NCBI GenBank assembly: GCA_038040325.1
Contig: JBBPIM010000002.1
Location: forward strand, 62,001-126,000
Length of the DNA stretch: 64,000 nt
Direction of reading: 5' to 3'
Source of the DNA: Mayfieldus profundus
GTDB taxonomy: Bacteria > Actinomycetota > Thermoleophilia > Solirubrobacterales > 70-9
The translations under genes and the position numbers were made by a program. The notes under the pieces were generated by a model that searched no databases, was not told where the DNA came from, and saw nothing but the letters and a program-made list of their open reading frames with translations. This document shows positions 44,041 to 52,091 of the stretch, in pieces (the stretch's first letter is position 1; the number at the start of each line of letters is the position of its first letter).

Positions 44041-44808
44041 CTAGGCCTTCCCCGTGCACGACTGCACGAAGGTGCCGGTCGCTGTCGAACCATCGGCGAA
44101 CGTGGCACGTGCCTGCGACTTGATCTTGCGGTCCTTGCAGGTTGCCTGGACGAAGCCGTGCGGGTCGCCTTTGTACTTGAACGACTTCTTCACCGTGATC
44201 GTGAAGTCGATGATCGATGCCAGGTTGCCCGCCACGGGGGGAGTCACGACAAGCAGCGATTCACGGTAGCCAGCCGGTCCCTTGACCAGCTTTGCCACCA
44301 GCAGGGTCGTGCCGCTGATGCTGTTGACCGTGTGCACCAGCACTGTCGGCCGGCCGTTGGAGAGCGTGCCGTTGAACACCGTGATCACCGCCGGGATGTC
44401 ACCGACGGGGGTGCGCACCACCGCCGCGTTATGCGGGGTGCCGCTGCCATAGGGAACGGTTCGCCCGACCGAGACCTTTGCCTTACCGCACTTCTGGATC
44501 GCCGCCTCGGTGGTCGCCGAAGAGATCGAGGATGGGTTGCATCTTTTGAGGCCCTTCGTAAAGAGCCTGAGGTCCTTGTCGAAGTCGATGTTGACGGAGC
44601 GGCCCGCCGTGGGTTGCGCGGCCGGGTCGGCCGCGTCTCGGGTAGACAAGGTCAACTTCGCCTTCACGCTCTTGCCTGTCCCCCTCTTCGGCAGCTTCTT
44701 GTGGGGTGAGACCGTCACCTGAACCGTCTGGGTGTTCAGGGCCTGGGCGATGCCGACGGTGCCAAGCGCTGCGCTCAAAGCCAGCACCCATACGAGATGC
44801 TTGGGCAC
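44041..44808 (-). CDS. secreted protein of unknown function
   Basis: 255 residues with a signal peptide (LVWVLALSAALGTVGIAQAL, about 5-24). The mature part is beta-rich with two conserved-looking Cys pairs (RCNPSS..KCGKAKVSVG and TCKDRKI..SCTGKA). It contains PYGSGTPHNAAVV and VFNGTLSNGRPTVLVH. No family assignment. The GTG at 44808 follows AAGGAGGG. It is the only gene of cassette 3. Confidence 0.75.
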   Translation of the reverse strand: MPKHLVWVLALSAALGTVGIAQALNTQTVQVTVSPHKKLPKRGTGKSVKAKLTLSTRDAADPAAQPTAGRSVNIDFDKDLRLFTKGLKRCNPSSISSATTEAAIQKCGKAKVSVGRTVPYGSGTPHNAAVVRTPVGDIPAVITVFNGTLSNGRPTVLVHTVNSISGTTLLVAKLVKGPAGYRESLLVVTPPVAGNLASIIDFTITVKKSFKYKGDPHGFVQATCKDRKIKSQARATFADGSTATGTFVQSCTGKA

Positions 44809-44962
44809 TCATTCCCTCCTTGGCTCATGCGCATCCCGGCGCACATCCCGCACGCCATCGTGCTTCATCCTCTGTAGCCGAAGCTAACACAGAATGGCCA
44901 GAGGCGAAGAAACATGGCATCGCGCTGCGGAATTCGTGCTGTTTGAACACCGACCGTAGCCG

Positions 44963-45007
44963 CGCTTCACACGCGAGAGGTCGCTGGTTCGAAACCAGCC
45001 GCGCCCA
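44963..45007 (+). repeat. tRNA-Val 3' fragment 3
   Basis: 45 bp identical to tRNA positions 29-73. The upstream sequence is unlike the other fragments; a few unphased CATCC words near 44832-44870 may be a decayed element. Confidence 0.95.
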
Positions 45008-45028
45008 TCCTGACTTGCGGGCTCGTAC

Positions 45029-45337
45029 CTATTCGCGTTCCCTGCGGTGCATTACCTCGTAGATCTCGACGTTCGCACGGCGCTGGCCAGCATCGACCGC
45101 GGGGGACATCGCATTGAGCGCCTCGTCGCCGCGGCGCAAGTCCTCCTCGTTTTCAAAGAGGGTGACGCCCAGCCCTCGGGCATTCTCGCGGTCGACGAGC
45201 ATCCATACGGCCTTCGCGCCCTCCAAGCCCTCGGGCGGCGAGTCGAAGTTCGAGTCGATCATCTGGCGTGCGCCATCTATCACCGCGTCCATCTGTGACG
45301 TGTCTCCGCCCTCGAACCGCGCGATCCGGGCATACAT
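45029..45337 (-). CDS. small dimeric alpha/beta-barrel-like protein
   Basis: 102 residues from the ATG at 45337, which follows GGAGGTGG at ribosome-binding distance. The sequence MYARIARFEGGDTSQMDAVI, AKAVWMLVDRENARGLGVTLFENEEDLRR resembles the ferredoxin-like ABM/antibiotic-biosynthesis-monooxygenase fold, often a homodimer. No catalytic residue is evident. It is the only gene of the smallest cassette (4). Confidence 0.7.
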   Translation of the reverse strand: MYARIARFEGGDTSQMDAVIDGARQMIDSNFDSPPEGLEGAKAVWMLVDRENARGLGVTLFENEEDLRRGDEALNAMSPAVDAGQRRANVEIYEVMHRRERE

Positions 45338-45406
45338 CTGCACCACCTCCATTTGTTTGTGTACGGCCCGAATCTACTCCGTTAGGCGGGGCGTGAACGG
45401 CCTGTA

Positions 45407-45472
45407 TTGGGCACCAGCACGGGTGTGGTGCCCAAATCCACGTAGATCCGCGTATATCCACATGCATCCGTA
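45407..45472 (+). promoter_or_regulatory. hairpin-iteron element 2 (putative attachment arm)
   Basis: Hairpin TTGGGCACCA (45407-45416) with TGGTGCCCAA (45426-45435). ATCC iterons lie at 45436, 45446, 45456 and 45466 (10-bp period; next base A, G, A, G). The stem differs from element 1 by a compensated pair (GGGCACC/GGTGCCC against GGGTACC/GGTACCC). The last iteron is 44 bp before fragment 4, as in element 1. Confidence 0.8.
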
Positions 45473-45509
45473 GGGGCGAACCACGCCCATTTCGTGCCTG
45501 CGGCACCAC

Positions 45510-45553
45510 CGCTTCACACGCGAGAGGTCGCTGGTTCGAAACCAGCCGCGCCA
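45510..45553 (+). repeat. tRNA-Val 3' fragment 4
   Basis: 44 bp matching tRNA positions 29-73 with one C missing from the acceptor strand (CGCGCCA instead of CGCGCCCA). Confidence 0.95.
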
Positions 45554-45582
45554 TGCTCGAGTTCCCCTGCTAATCCTGTGCT

Positions 45583-47010
45583 TTAACCGCAGCGCGCGTA
45601 GAGCAGCCACGACTTGTTGCGCGCGACGCGCCGGAAGCGCGGCGGGACCTTCGCCGTCCCGAAATGGAGCACGACGTTCTCGTTTGCTGCGTCGAGCAAG
45701 TACCCGTGGCTGGGCTGACTCTGCTCTGTGGAGATGACGATCGCCGACGGGCGCAGGTCGAGCCATGCCGCCAGCCGCGGTACGGCCCGGTCGCTCGGGA
45801 CCGATATCGGCTGGCAGTCATGCTCAAAGGCGCCGGAGTCGGCGAGCTGATGAAGGTCCGACTCGATTGCGCTCTGCACGTCTAGCTTGCTGCGCTCCGT
45901 GGAGAGGTAGTCGTACAGCTGGGGAGCCTGGACAACGAAGATCACCGCGACCACGACCGAGATCATCTGCCAGCGCTGCCGCCACCGATGGTTGGCCGGC
46001 AGCAGCCGCCAGCCGAGCAGCGCGGCAGCGCAGAACACGCACAGCACCGCCGAGGCGAGCATCGTGTAGCGAGAGATGACCGCCAGGCCGGCGCAGGCGA
46101 GGATCGCGAACGCCGCTCCCGCCAGCACTGCCGCCACGACCCCGGTCAGCGCCCGCCGCCGCATCAAGGCGAGGCCGAGGACCATTCCCGCAGCAGCCCC
46201 GACCAGCCCCGGAATCTGCATCACCTCCCCCAGGCGGTGCGGCCCGTTGCGCACCAGTTCGACAGGGCCCGTCTGGCGCTCGAGCGTCTCGACCCTGCTG
46301 CGGGTGGCGGTGAGCGAGTAGAGCGGGTCGTCAGTCGTGATCAGGTCGAAGGAAGCCCAGATGAGTGGCGCCGAGGCCGCCAGCGCGACCAGCCCCGCGA
46401 GCTCCCATCCCTCGACGCCCGCGCGCCGCCGCAGTGACAGGCCGCCACGGCCGGGGTCGCGCTCGAGCACCAGGTAGGCGAGGTAGGCAGCGGAGAACAG
46501 CCAGGCCTCGGGGCGCAGCAGCCCGGCCGCAGCGAGCAGCGCCAGAACCGGCCAGCCGGCCCGCGGGCGGCGCGTCTCGATCACCAGCGCCGCCAGCGCC
46601 AGGGCGATATAGGGCAGGTCGACGTAGGCGCGCAGCCCATTGATGAGAAACGGTGGCCGGGTGAGGACGATCAGCGCCGCCACGACACCGATCGGGCGGT
46701 CGAACCACAGCGCCCCCAACCGGTAGACGAGGTAGGCGATCGCGCCGAGCGCCAGGTAGGCGATCACGGTGGTCGCAACCGAAGCGCCCGCTGCCCCCAG
46801 CGGCGCCGCGATCACCCCCCAGAGATCGGCGAGCGGATGCGGCGTGGGGGGCTGCGACGCACCGTAGTCGGGGCTGATGCCATGCGCCAGCTGGTCGCCC
46901 CACACCAGCGCGTACAGGGTGTCGTAGTTGGGGAAGCCGAACGGGAAGATCAACCAAAGCGCGCCGGCGACGCCGGCGATCCACAGCAGCGGTGTGGCCC
47001 TGCGGAGCAT
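45583..47010 (-). CDS. polytopic membrane protein, paralogue of the dnaX-adjacent gene
   Basis: 475 residues with about 10-11 membrane segments, closely similar along its whole length to the protein at 36954-38411 (for example GALWLIFPFGFPNYDT, RAYVDLPYIALALAAL and RHVRRVARNKSWLLYARC-like end). It lacks a short segment near the C terminus (after ENVVLHF). The ATG at 47010 keeps TACCTT 6 nt upstream, as in the other copy. A broken 5' piece of dnaX lies divergently beside it, so the whole intergenic block was duplicated in inverted orientation. Cargo of cassette 5. Confidence 0.8.
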   Translation of the reverse strand: MLRRATPLLWIAGVAGALWLIFPFGFPNYDTLYALVWGDQLAHGISPDYGASQPPTPHPLADLWGVIAAPLGAAGASVATTVIAYLALGAIAYLVYRLGALWFDRPIGVVAALIVLTRPPFLINGLRAYVDLPYIALALAALVIETRRPRAGWPVLALLAAAGLLRPEAWLFSAAYLAYLVLERDPGRGGLSLRRRAGVEGWELAGLVALAASAPLIWASFDLITTDDPLYSLTATRSRVETLERQTGPVELVRNGPHRLGEVMQIPGLVGAAAGMVLGLALMRRRALTGVVAAVLAGAAFAILACAGLAVISRYTMLASAVLCVFCAAALLGWRLLPANHRWRQRWQMISVVVAVIFVVQAPQLYDYLSTERSKLDVQSAIESDLHQLADSGAFEHDCQPISVPSDRAVPRLAAWLDLRPSAIVISTEQSQPSHGYLLDAANENVVLHFGTAKVPPRFRRVARNKSWLLYARCG

Positions 47011-47068
47011 CGGCGGAAGGTACAGAGGGGCCGGGAAGCCCCGCCTTGCATGGGTAGCTCGATCACTC

Positions 47069-47200
47069 GTGAGCGAGTCCGCCTCCCGGTACCGCCGTCA
47101 CCCGCACCCGGCTCCTTCGACGAGGTGGTGGGGCAGCAGCACATGGTGCGCACCCTCCGCAACGCCGTCGAGTAGGACAAGGTCCACCACGCCTATCTGA
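47069..47200 (+). pseudogene. broken 5' fragment of dnaX
   Basis: GTG at 47069 begins VSESASRYRRH, matching the dnaX start. A length change near 47100 shifts the frame into APGSFDEVVGQQHMVRTLRNAVE, which then hits TAG, followed by DKVHHAYL in frame. Similarity stops at 47200, at the end of the adjacent SnoaL pseudogene. It cannot make a functional clamp loader. Confidence 0.9.
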
Positions 47201-47598
47201 TTACTCCCGCAGCCCGGCGGCTTCGAGGGCCGCCTGCTTGCTCGTGAAGTACCGAATCGACACGACCTTGCCATCGCGCCAGGCCTCCACCTGCGCGTAG
47301 TCATCGTCCCCGTAATTCCGCTTCCCGTCCCGGTCGCGGTCGCCTCGATCACGGTGACCACGCTCTCCCTGCAATCGATGTGTTCGAGCACCCGGTAGTC
47401 GATCTGCTCAAACGCCTCGCGGAATTTCGCGATCTGCTCCAGCCATCCGGCGTGCCCGTAGTAGACGCTTGCCCCAGGCAATTCCGGCACGTCGTGGACT
47501 TCAACATCGGTGTCTACACAGGCGAGAACGCCCGGCGTATCACCAGCCATGAACCTATCCCACAAGCGGCGCGAAGACTCGACGTGCTCCTGCGACAT
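47201..47598 (-). pseudogene. SnoaL-like gene with a frameshift
   Basis: Starts MSQEHVESSRRLWDRFMAGD at 47598 behind GATACT and a 9-nt spacer. It reads through VTVIEATATGTGSG and then needs a frame change near 47320 to continue NYGDDDYAQVEAWRDGKVV and end AALEAAGLRE-TAA at 47201. The total of 398 nt is not a multiple of three. It is a recent pseudogene or a sequencing error. Confidence 0.75.
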
Positions 47599-47664
47599 CG
47601 CCCGCGCAGTATCTCGCTCTTGCCCCAGCTCGCGCAAGGGCGGCCCGACGATCTCGCAGCCAAT

Positions 47665-47730
47665 GGGTACCAGACCGTTTCTGGTGCCCGTATCCAACCC
47701 CATCCGCCCACATCCAACGGCATCCGCGCG
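47665..47730 (+). promoter_or_regulatory. hairpin-iteron element 3 (putative attachment arm)
   Basis: Hairpin GGGTACCAGA (47665-47674) with TCTGGTGCCC (47680-47689), one G-T pair. ATCC iterons lie at 47692, 47702, 47712 and 47722 (10-bp period; next base A, G, A, G), again 2 nt after the stem. Here the last iteron is 89 bp before the tRNA fragment, twice the distance in elements 1 and 2. Confidence 0.8.
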
Positions 47731-47810
47731 TCCGGAAGGGGCGTGCGCTTCGAGGCGAAGATGGCTTGCCAAAGCCGTAAGCGGCCTGTGGAACCGCACG
47801 GGTGCGCAAC

Positions 47811-47855
47811 CGCTTCACACGCGAGAGGTCGCTGGTTCGAAACCAGCCGCGCCCA
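47811..47855 (+). repeat. tRNA-Val 3' fragment 5
   Basis: 45 bp identical to tRNA positions 29-73. Confidence 0.95.
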
Positions 47856-47876
47856 CTCCCTGACGAGGGGGGCCCC

Positions 47877-50591
47877 TCAGCGCTTGCGGAATGTAGCGGT
47901 GTAGGTCGCGGACGTGCCGGCCCGGAATTGGTGTGTCTGTGCCCCGCCGTCAGACCAGGAACGGAACAGGTATTGGCCCTGGTTGGGAGCTGAGATCGAG
48001 TTGCTGGAGTTCTGGATCACCGTCCGCGTAAACTTGGCCTTGGCGGTCACCCCGTTCAGCGTCAGGTTAAAGCCGTTGGATGGGCTCGATGCGAGCGTCA
48101 GGTTGACCGTCCTCGGGTCCAGCCGAACACTCTGGGTGTGCTTCAGACCGCCGGAGTCGGTGGCCGTCAGTCGTAGCTCCAGGTAGGAAGGGTACTCATG
48201 GTCAGGAGCGCTGAACGAGCCTGTCGCGCCCGAGAATCCCTGGATGTAGTGCTCGTGGCAGTTGCTGGGACAGTGGTGCATGATCAGGTCCCAGGACAAC
48301 GCGCTGGCCGGCAGTAGTCCGTCCTGCGGGTCGGTGGCCGAGCCGCTGAACCCGATGACGTCGTCGACGCTCCACCTTACGCTCGAGGTGGGCGTGGCGA
48401 TCGTCGCGGTGGGTGGCGTGTTCCCGGCGCTGATGATCACGCTGTCTGTCGCGCTGGCACCGTGGTTGTCGGTCACCCGCAGGCGTGCCGTGTAGGTCCC
48501 ATTGGTCTGGTAAGTCCACGTCGGCCGAGAGGACGTCGAGTTGTCGTAGATGCCGTCTCCGTCGAGGTCCCAGGCGTAGCTGAGCGTGTCGCCTGAGTCG
48601 GCATCGCTCGATTCCGTGCCGTCGAACTGGACGGTCAGCGGGGTGATTCCGGACGTCGGCGTGGCCTTGGCCACGGCCACGGGCGCCTGGTTGGCCGCCG
48701 TGTAGGAAATGCGCTCGATCGTGCCGGAGTCGAACCCAACGTAAAACAAGTCGCCACCGGGTCCTATGACGAGGTCGACGGGTCCGGTGGTCAGCCCGGT
48801 TGCGAAGGTCCGCACCGCGGCCGGGTCGGGCAACCCATCCGCTCCCAGCGGCATCGCCCAGATGCAGTTTCTCGCCCAATCGGCGAAGAAAAGGGCGCGG
48901 TCAAACGGCGCAGGGTAGGTGGTCGCATTTGTGCCGAAGGCCAAGCCTGTAACCGTTGAGCTACCTATCGGACACGGATCCCCTGGTCCCGCGACGGTGG
49001 AGTCGTGGTGGTATGAGAAATGGGGCTCAACGACGGCTCCGCCGCCGGCCGCGTACAGCCCCTGGCAGAGGTTGAACGCGTCAAAGAAGGTACGGGCAGC
49101 CCCCTCGTAGCAGGGCCAGCCGAAGTTCAGGCCCAGGGCGGGGCTGGCCATGCGGTCGATCTCCTCCCAGGCGCCGGCACCCACGTCTCCCAGCCAGAGC
49201 TCGCTCGTGCCGGGGCGGACCGTGGCCCGGAACGGATTACGCAGTCCGTAAGCGACGATGCGGCGGGCGTTGGCGTCCGTGCTGCCCGCGTAGGGGTTGC
49301 CGGCGACGCCCTGACCGGTGTCGGGATCCACGCGCAGCACCGCGCCGTCGAGGCCCGTCGGGTCGGCGGTGCTCCTCATGTCCTGGGCACGCAGAGCGCC
49401 GCCCTCCGCTGTGGGCGGCGACAGGTTGCTGCCGGCCGGTCCCGGTGGATCGCCGCATGGGTTGCCGGTCTGACCGTAGTCGCCGTTCCAGTTCGCCCCA
49501 TCCCCGCCCGTGACGTACAAGGAGTTGTCCGGCGCAAAGGCCAAGGACCCTATTGAGTGGCTGGGAAACTGCTGGCACCAGTCCTCAAGGAGCACCTGCT
49601 CTGAGCCGGTCATCGCGTTGCCGGCGGCGGTCAGGCGCGATAGACGACCCGTGACCACACAGCCGTCCGTGAGCGGGCCCGGTGGACTGGGGCACTGGTC
49701 GCCCCACTTCGGTGCGGGGCTGGGTCCCTCAAACCGAGCCGAATCGATGTAGAAATCGGCTGCGCCGCTGCCATTTGCAGCGAACACCTGGAGGGCTCCG
49801 TAAGCGGCGTTGGCAGGGGCCGTGCCCGCCCCGGTGATGGTCCTGACGCCCCGCGACTGTGACAAGCCGAAAGTGTCCTGGCCGATGAACTGCCCAGAGG
49901 CGGTATTCCAGTTGATGACGGCGCCGACCATCTGGGCCCCCGTCAGGCTTAAGACATTCACAGTAGCGCTGATGGTGTAGCTAGAGCCCGGGCTGACTGC
50001 TATCTGATTTGCCTGCGCCCCGCTCCACCCCTTTGCCCCAACCGTCGCGGTATAGCGAAGGGAGGCAGCCCCTGATGCCGACCATCCCGTCTGCCGCGCC
50101 ATCGTGGTCGCCGGGTCCCCGTTCTCCGCCCACCCGCCTGCATCCGTTTCGAAATCCGGGTTGGTGATGTGGTTGGACGACAACGCGTGGTCATAGGTAT
50201 AGAGGACGTACACGTAGGGGCGCGCCGGGAATTGGGGGTCGAGCGCCAGCCCCAGCAGCCCCCGATCCCAGTAATCGTGCACGTTCGTGCTCAGGTCGGC
50301 AAACAGCGTTCGCGTGGGATCCGTGATCGAGTTGTAGACGTAGATCTGCCCGCTCTTCGTCGCCACAAAAACGCGGCCATCGGGGGCGAAGCGCACCGTC
50401 GTCGGGTTGGTGAGGCCCGAGAAAACGGTCGACTCCTGAAATCCGCTGGGCAGTGTCTCGGCGCCTGCGGGGCCCGCTATCAGGCTGGCGACCACGAGAG
50501 CAAGCCCCAGCACCGCGAGCGCAGGCCGTCTGAGCGACCAACAGGCGCCATGCGCGCCTTCAGTGGCGGGGGAAGACGTATGTGTGGCCAT
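47877..50591 (-). CDS. secreted glucose/sorbosone-dehydrogenase-like propeller with inserted carbohydrate-binding-like and PKD domains
   Basis: 904 residues. Signal peptide (PALAVLGLALVVASLIAGPAGA, about 23-44). The propeller starts LPSGFQESTVFSGLTNPTTV and has DRGLLGLALDPQF, SIGSLAFAPDNSLYVTGGDG, YGLRNPFRATVRPGT and LGLNFGWPCYEG, all characteristic of the PQQ-dependent aldose dehydrogenase family. An insert at about 138-290 (NPDFETDAGGWAENGD and onward) looks like a CBM4/9-type jelly roll. A PKD domain (about 665-745) and a C-terminal beta domain follow. It may oxidise or bind sugars at the cell surface. Cargo of the last cassette. Confidence 0.85.
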   Translation of the reverse strand: MATHTSSPATEGAHGACWSLRRPALAVLGLALVVASLIAGPAGAETLPSGFQESTVFSGLTNPTTVRFAPDGRVFVATKSGQIYVYNSITDPTRTLFADLSTNVHDYWDRGLLGLALDPQFPARPYVYVLYTYDHALSSNHITNPDFETDAGGWAENGDPATTMARQTGWSASGAASLRYTATVGAKGWSGAQANQIAVSPGSSYTISATVNVLSLTGAQMVGAVINWNTASGQFIGQDTFGLSQSRGVRTITGAGTAPANAAYGALQVFAANGSGAADFYIDSARFEGPSPAPKWGDQCPSPPGPLTDGCVVTGRLSRLTAAGNAMTGSEQVLLEDWCQQFPSHSIGSLAFAPDNSLYVTGGDGANWNGDYGQTGNPCGDPPGPAGSNLSPPTAEGGALRAQDMRSTADPTGLDGAVLRVDPDTGQGVAGNPYAGSTDANARRIVAYGLRNPFRATVRPGTSELWLGDVGAGAWEEIDRMASPALGLNFGWPCYEGAARTFFDAFNLCQGLYAAGGGAVVEPHFSYHHDSTVAGPGDPCPIGSSTVTGLAFGTNATTYPAPFDRALFFADWARNCIWAMPLGADGLPDPAAVRTFATGLTTGPVDLVIGPGGDLFYVGFDSGTIERISYTAANQAPVAVAKATPTSGITPLTVQFDGTESSDADSGDTLSYAWDLDGDGIYDNSTSSRPTWTYQTNGTYTARLRVTDNHGASATDSVIISAGNTPPTATIATPTSSVRWSVDDVIGFSGSATDPQDGLLPASALSWDLIMHHCPSNCHEHYIQGFSGATGSFSAPDHEYPSYLELRLTATDSGGLKHTQSVRLDPRTVNLTLASSPSNGFNLTLNGVTAKAKFTRTVIQNSSNSISAPNQGQYLFRSWSDGGAQTHQFRAGTSATYTATFRKR

Positions 50592-50813
50592 CGGAGTCCT
50601 CAGTTACTCCTGCGATTCCGCGCAACGCCGGTGACGCCGGGTCCGCCAATGAGCCTAGCCCATGGGTCGCGCCCCGGCTGGTCTGGTCAATGGGCTGGCT
50701 GGATCCGCCCGCACCCGAACAGCACTCCGGCTACAACGAGGAGAATCGGGAGCGGGCGGGTAGGCACTGAACCCAATGCTCGGGGACGCTCCGACCACCC
50801 GATAGTGCCTCTA
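50592..50813. other. intergenic region with no identified feature
   Basis: 220 bp between two minus-strand genes. A weak inverted repeat (GTAGGCACT near 50759 with AGTGCC near 50804) is the only structure seen. No tRNA fragment, iteron or coding sequence was found. Confidence 0.4.
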
Positions 50814-51092
50814 CTAGGCGCTTGCTGAAGCAGCCTCCGGGAGGCCCATCGCGTACTCCGTGTTGACCTCGAAGTACGTGTTCTGGCTTGAGTCGCCAGT
50901 GACCGAATCGACGTAGTCACGAACAGCGTTGATCGAGTCTCCCTCCCACAGGCACACGGCTGCGGACCTGTCCTGGCTCGGGAAGAACTGGCGCCCCTGT
51001 ACACCAGACGGCCCGTTCTCAGCGACCTCTTGAGGGTCGCCTGAGAAGAACTTCTCCGGATCGGTGATCCGGTGCTGTACGACGACTTGCAT
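50814..51092 (-). CDS. small protein of unknown function
   Basis: 92 residues from the ATG at 51092, preceded by AAAGGAGGT. The sequence MQVVVQHRITDPEKFFSG, QFFPSQDRSAAVCLWEGDSI, VTGDSSQNTYFEVN is compatible with a ferredoxin-like dimeric barrel, but I recognise no family with confidence. It lies 102 bp downstream of another small barrel-like gene on the same strand. Confidence 0.6.
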   Translation of the reverse strand: MQVVVQHRITDPEKFFSGDPQEVAENGPSGVQGRQFFPSQDRSAAVCLWEGDSINAVRDYVDSVTGDSSQNTYFEVNTEYAMGLPEAASASA

Positions 51093-51194
51093 GGACCAGC
51101 ACCTCCTTTGATTGGCCACGCCGACACTGAGCCATTGGCCTCAGATAAGCAAGCTGCTCGCCGCGTCCCGACGAGGGCCTCGGGAGCTTGTCGG

Positions 51195-51470
51195 CTAGCG
51201 CTTGATTATGTTGTGAACCTCCAGCAACTCCGGCTCGCCTGGCTCTATCCCGATGTCGGCCAGCAGCGGCATGAGGCGCTCGCCAAACGCGTCGAACTGT
51301 TCTTGCGAGTCCCAAATCTCGCTGACCCGGAGGTCGTCGTCTGGGCCAAAGAAGACGTGGTATTCCAGCCCGTCCGGGGGCCAGTCACCGCTCTCTTCGA
51401 GGCGTCGGACGGATTCCTCGTACTGCTGGACCGTCAGGGAACGGGGGGTGAAGCGGGCAAGAACGCTCAT
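51195..51470 (-). CDS. small dimeric alpha/beta-barrel-like protein
   Basis: 91 residues: MSVLARFTPRSLTVQQYEES, LEYHVFFGPDDDLRVSEIWDSQEQFDAF. The pattern of strand, helix, strand with a conserved WDS-E-FDAF stretch resembles small ABM-like or stress-responsive barrel proteins. No active site is recognised. GAGGAGGAG precedes the ATG at 51470. Confidence 0.65.
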   Translation of the reverse strand: MSVLARFTPRSLTVQQYEESVRRLEESGDWPPDGLEYHVFFGPDDDLRVSEIWDSQEQFDAFGERLMPLLADIGIEPGEPELLEVHNIIKR

Positions 51471-51552
51471 GGCGAAAGCTCCTCCTCGGTCGGGTAAGAC
51501 CGACCCTATCCGACTGCACGTCCTGGTTCGCGGCGACCGCCTGCGACATCGC

Positions 51553-51930
51553 CTACTCCCTAACCCCGACGGCTTCGAGGGCTTGGGCAGGGTCCGCGTA
51601 ACTGTCGATCTGCCGGGTCGTTTGGCCCGACAACGTCCATACCTGGCCGTAGGGGTGCTGAACGGGCACGCCGCTTCCTTTGCCTCGCCCGCTCACCCGT
51701 ACGAGCAAGACAACGCGTTCGTCCCCCACATCGATCAGATCTTCGATGTCGAGACGCAAGTCTTCGAACGACTCCTCGAGCGCCACGAAGTACTGGCGGA
51801 TGCCTGCATGCCCACGGAAAACGCGGCCTTCGCTCGCCGCAAACGTCGAGTCGAACTCCAAGTCCTCCGAGATCAGCTCGTCCATTGCTTCGAGATCGCG
51901 CCGACTGGCTGTCTCCATCGTCTGCCGCAC
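51553..51930 (-). CDS. SnoaL-like protein with altered 5' end
   Basis: 125 residues from the GTG at 51930 (MRQTMETASRRDLEAMDELI to ALEAVGVRE). The NTF2-like fold pattern is intact (RGHAGIRQYFVALEESFEDL, VVLLVRVSGRGKGSG). The family promoter GATACT is present (51961-51956), but the usual spacer-ATG-TCG is shortened: GCGCGGACAGGAGAAC follows directly, so the normal start codon is gone. Translation may begin at the GTG or an upstream CTG in the same frame. Confidence 0.7.
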   Translation of the reverse strand: MRQTMETASRRDLEAMDELISEDLEFDSTFAASEGRVFRGHAGIRQYFVALEESFEDLRLDIEDLIDVGDERVVLLVRVSGRGKGSGVPVQHPYGQVWTLSGQTTRQIDSYADPAQALEAVGVRE

Positions 51931-52091
51931 GATCTCGACGTTCTCCTGTCCGCGCAGTATCGCCTTCTGCAGCCCTAGGCGTGTGATCGGTTCAAGATCC
52001 AGCCGTCAGCGCAAGACCGGGCAAATCCTCGCCGATAAGTTCAGCTGCCTCGGGCGGTCTTACTCATGCAACCGACGACCAAGGAGGCACG

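Noticed and set aside
43501..44709. Open frames containing TREVAGSKPAAP-like peptides
   Set aside because: This peptide is simply the tRNA-Val 3' end read in frame; it recurs at each fragment and is not a protein motif.
44829..44870. Iterons before tRNA fragment 3
   Set aside because: CATCC words occur there, but spacing is 11, 13 and 10 bp and no hairpin precedes them.
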